From Odoribacteraceae bacterium (GTDB lineage Bacteria; Bacteroidota; Bacteroidia; Bacteroidales; Marinifilaceae), in NCBI GenBank assembly GCA_031279175.1, contig JAITJA010000040.1, positions 1 through 15,970 of the forward strand: a DNA stretch of 15,970 bases. The letters run 5' to 3'. Position 1 is the stretch's first letter, and each line of letters begins with the position of its first letter. The translations under genes were made by a program, and so were the position numbers. Shown here in pieces: positions 14,709-15,970 of the stretch. Under the pieces are notes generated by a model, which worked only from the letters and a program-made list of their open reading frames with translations, was not told the DNA's origin and did no database searches.

Positions 14709-15572
14709 ATGACGCCACGCGAATATCTCCTGGGGAAACGGGTGGAATATCCCGTTCGTTACGCGCCGGAACTGTTATTCCCCGTCGAGCGGCACGAGAA
14801 TCGCGCGGCATGCGGTATCGATGATCGCTTCCACGGGTACGACGCGTGGCACGCCCGCGAGGTTAGCTTTATCACCCGCCACGGGCTACCGGTCGTCGGT
14901 ATACTCAAGATCGTTTACCCCGCCTCGAGCCGTTTCATTGTAGAGAGTAAGTCGTTGAAGTTGTACCTGCACTCGCTGAACATGACGCCCCTCGGGGATG
15001 ACGTCGCGGAAGGTATCGAGTCGTTTGTTCGCGTCGTTCGCGGCGACCTGGAGCGGGTTGTCCAGGCCCCCGTCGCCGCGTGTTTCTTCGCGGACGCGCC
15101 GGGGGAACGCCCTTTTGATTTCGAGGATTACATTATTCTCGAGCAGACGCCGGAGGTGACGCGGGCCTCGTTTGATTACGCGAGAGATCCCGCCCTTTTG
15201 CTCGCCGACCCTCTCCCCGCGGGTGAGATTAAAGTAGGTAGCCACCTCCTCCGCAGTAATTGCAAGATCACCGGGCAACCCGACTGGGGATCTATCTTTA
15301 TTCACGCGAAAGGCGAACGCCTCCCCTCGCCCGTCGCCCTTGCCCGCCACGTCGTCTCGTTGCGCGGCGAAAATCATTTCCATGAAGAGATCTGCGAGAT
15401 CGTCTACCAGCACCTGCAAGAGGCTTTCGCGCCAGGGATGCTCTCCGTCTCCTGCCTATACACCCGCCGCGGGGGGATCGATATCTGTCCCTCCCGGGCC
15501 AGCAATCCCACGCTGCTCCCCCGGGGATTGGGCAATCCCACTATCCTTACTCGCGGCTCCTTTCGACAATGA
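14709..15572 (+). CDS. queF: NADPH-dependent 7-cyano-7-deazaguanine reductase, long form
   Basis: Reduces the nitrile preQ0 to the amine preQ1 in queuosine tRNA modification. At 287 residues it is the long, two-domain form like the E. coli enzyme (282), not the short YkvM type. Diagnostic stretches: VESKSLKLYLHSLN (78-91), RSNCKITGQPDWGS (182-195, catalytic Cys185 forming the thioimide and Asp192 as acid), ENHFHEE (221-227) and YTRRGGIDICPSRAS (251-265). ATG follows the ABC gene stop by 3 bases, so translation is likely coupled in the purB operon. The last 117 bases overlap the convergent MFS gene on the other strand. Confidence 0.95.
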   Translation: MTPREYLLGKRVEYPVRYAPELLFPVERHENRAACGIDDRFHGYDAWHAREVSFITRHGLPVVGILKIVYPASSRFIVESKSLKLYLHSLNMTPLGDDVAEGIESFVRVVRGDLERVVQAPVAACFFADAPGERPFDFEDYIILEQTPEVTRASFDYARDPALLLADPLPAGEIKVGSHLLRSNCKITGQPDWGSIFIHAKGERLPSPVALARHVVSLRGENHFHEEICEIVYQHLQEAFAPGMLSVSCLYTRRGGIDICPSRASNPTLLPRGLGNPTILTRGSFRQ

Positions 15573-15970
15573 CGCCCGCCGCCCGAACGAGGCATATACC
15601 CCGGCAAGGCAAAGCACCAGGAAGATAATGAACGTTACCCGCGCGCTCTCCAGGAAAGCAGGGACGAGCGCGGGAGATAATCTCGCGTCACCCGCGTACA
15701 GCGAGATCGCCATCCCGGCAATACCCATGCTCGCCGCCTGTCCTGCCAGGCGAGCAGTGCCGGTAATCGCGGAGGCCTGCCCGTATTCCCGGCGGCTCAC
15801 GGAACTCATGATCAGGTTCGTGTTCGGCGAAGAGAAAATACCGAAACCCGCGCCAAGCACGACCAGTAGCCCGACGACTACCACCAGTGGCGTCCCCTCG
15901 TCCAGGAAGATAAGCCCGGCAATACCCGCCGCCCCGGTAGCCATCCCCAACGTCGCCAGCCGCGCCGGGT
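15456..15970 (-). CDS. MFS transporter, probable drug exporter (5' partial)
   Basis: The frame runs open to the window edge, so the N-terminal part is missing; the Met at 15950 is internal. About 170 C-terminal residues are visible. The stretch FGIFSSPNTNLIMSSV then GQASAITGTARLAGQAASMG is characteristic of the C-terminal half of EmrB/QacA-like major facilitator exporters. Membrane segments are seen near the edge, around VVVVGLLVVLGAGFGIF, around the SMGIAGMAISLY stretch, and FIIFLVLCLAGVYASF. After the last helix comes a hydrophilic tail of about 50 residues (RRASLSKGAASKD...), longer than usual, most of which is read antisense through queF. Substrate unknown. Confidence 0.85.
   Translation of the reverse strand, partial: PARLATLGMATGAAGIAGLIFLDEGTPLVVVVGLLVVLGAGFGIFSSPNTNLIMSSVSRREYGQASAITGTARLAGQAASMGIAGMAISLYAGDARLSPALVPAFLESARVTFIIFLVLCLAGVYASFGRRASLSKGAASKDSGIAQSPGEQRGIAGPGGTDIDPPAAGV

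Overview
The window comes from a fairly GC-rich member of the Bacteroidota, most likely order Bacteroidales; family cannot be fixed from sequence alone. The signs are a Na+-translocating NADH:quinone reductase operon end, a DUF2723 membrane protein, a secreted bleomycin-hydrolase-like peptidase, a release factor 2 with SPY in place of SPF, near absence of Shine-Dalgarno sites before start codons (A-rich leaders instead), and Bacteroidota-type -7 promoter elements (TAnnTTyG).

Layout. 1-1627: end of the nqr operon (nqrE partial, nqrF), closed by a strong intrinsic terminator at 1662-1693. 1824-3215: dihydrolipoyl dehydrogenase with its own promoter. 3232-4827: secreted C1-type peptidase followed closely by a small S4-domain RNA-binding protein. 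4828-5400: an AT-rich island holding a remnant of a tyrosine integrase, a terminator, and a tRNA-Gln(TTG)/tRNA-Leu(CAG) pair on the minus strand with a recognisable promoter. 5526-10751: a probable operon of a DUF2723 multipass membrane protein (glycosyltransferase-like), prfB with an intact programmed +1 frameshift, and a heptose-7-phosphate kinase (HldE N-terminal-type) that overlaps prfB by ATGA. 10752-11534: a 780-bp non-coding interval dominated by a striking 42-bp tandem array of 13 units, each carrying two nested palindromes. 11535-15572: probable operon purB, an MsbA-like ABC exporter, and queF. 15456-15970: a convergent MFS transporter, cut by the window edge, whose 3' end overlaps queF antisense.

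How the genes fit together: most are core metabolism (sodium-pumping respiration, 2-oxoacid dehydrogenase E3, purine synthesis, queuosine synthesis, translation termination) with envelope functions (heptose activation, putative protein glycosylation, lipid or drug export).

The most unusual element is the 42-bp palindromic array between hldE and purB. Its stems are kept while loops vary, several hairpins are exact reverse-complement versions of each other (flipped loops), the terminal unit shows a paired compensatory change, and no reading frame across it is stopped, which creates long spurious ORFs on both strands.
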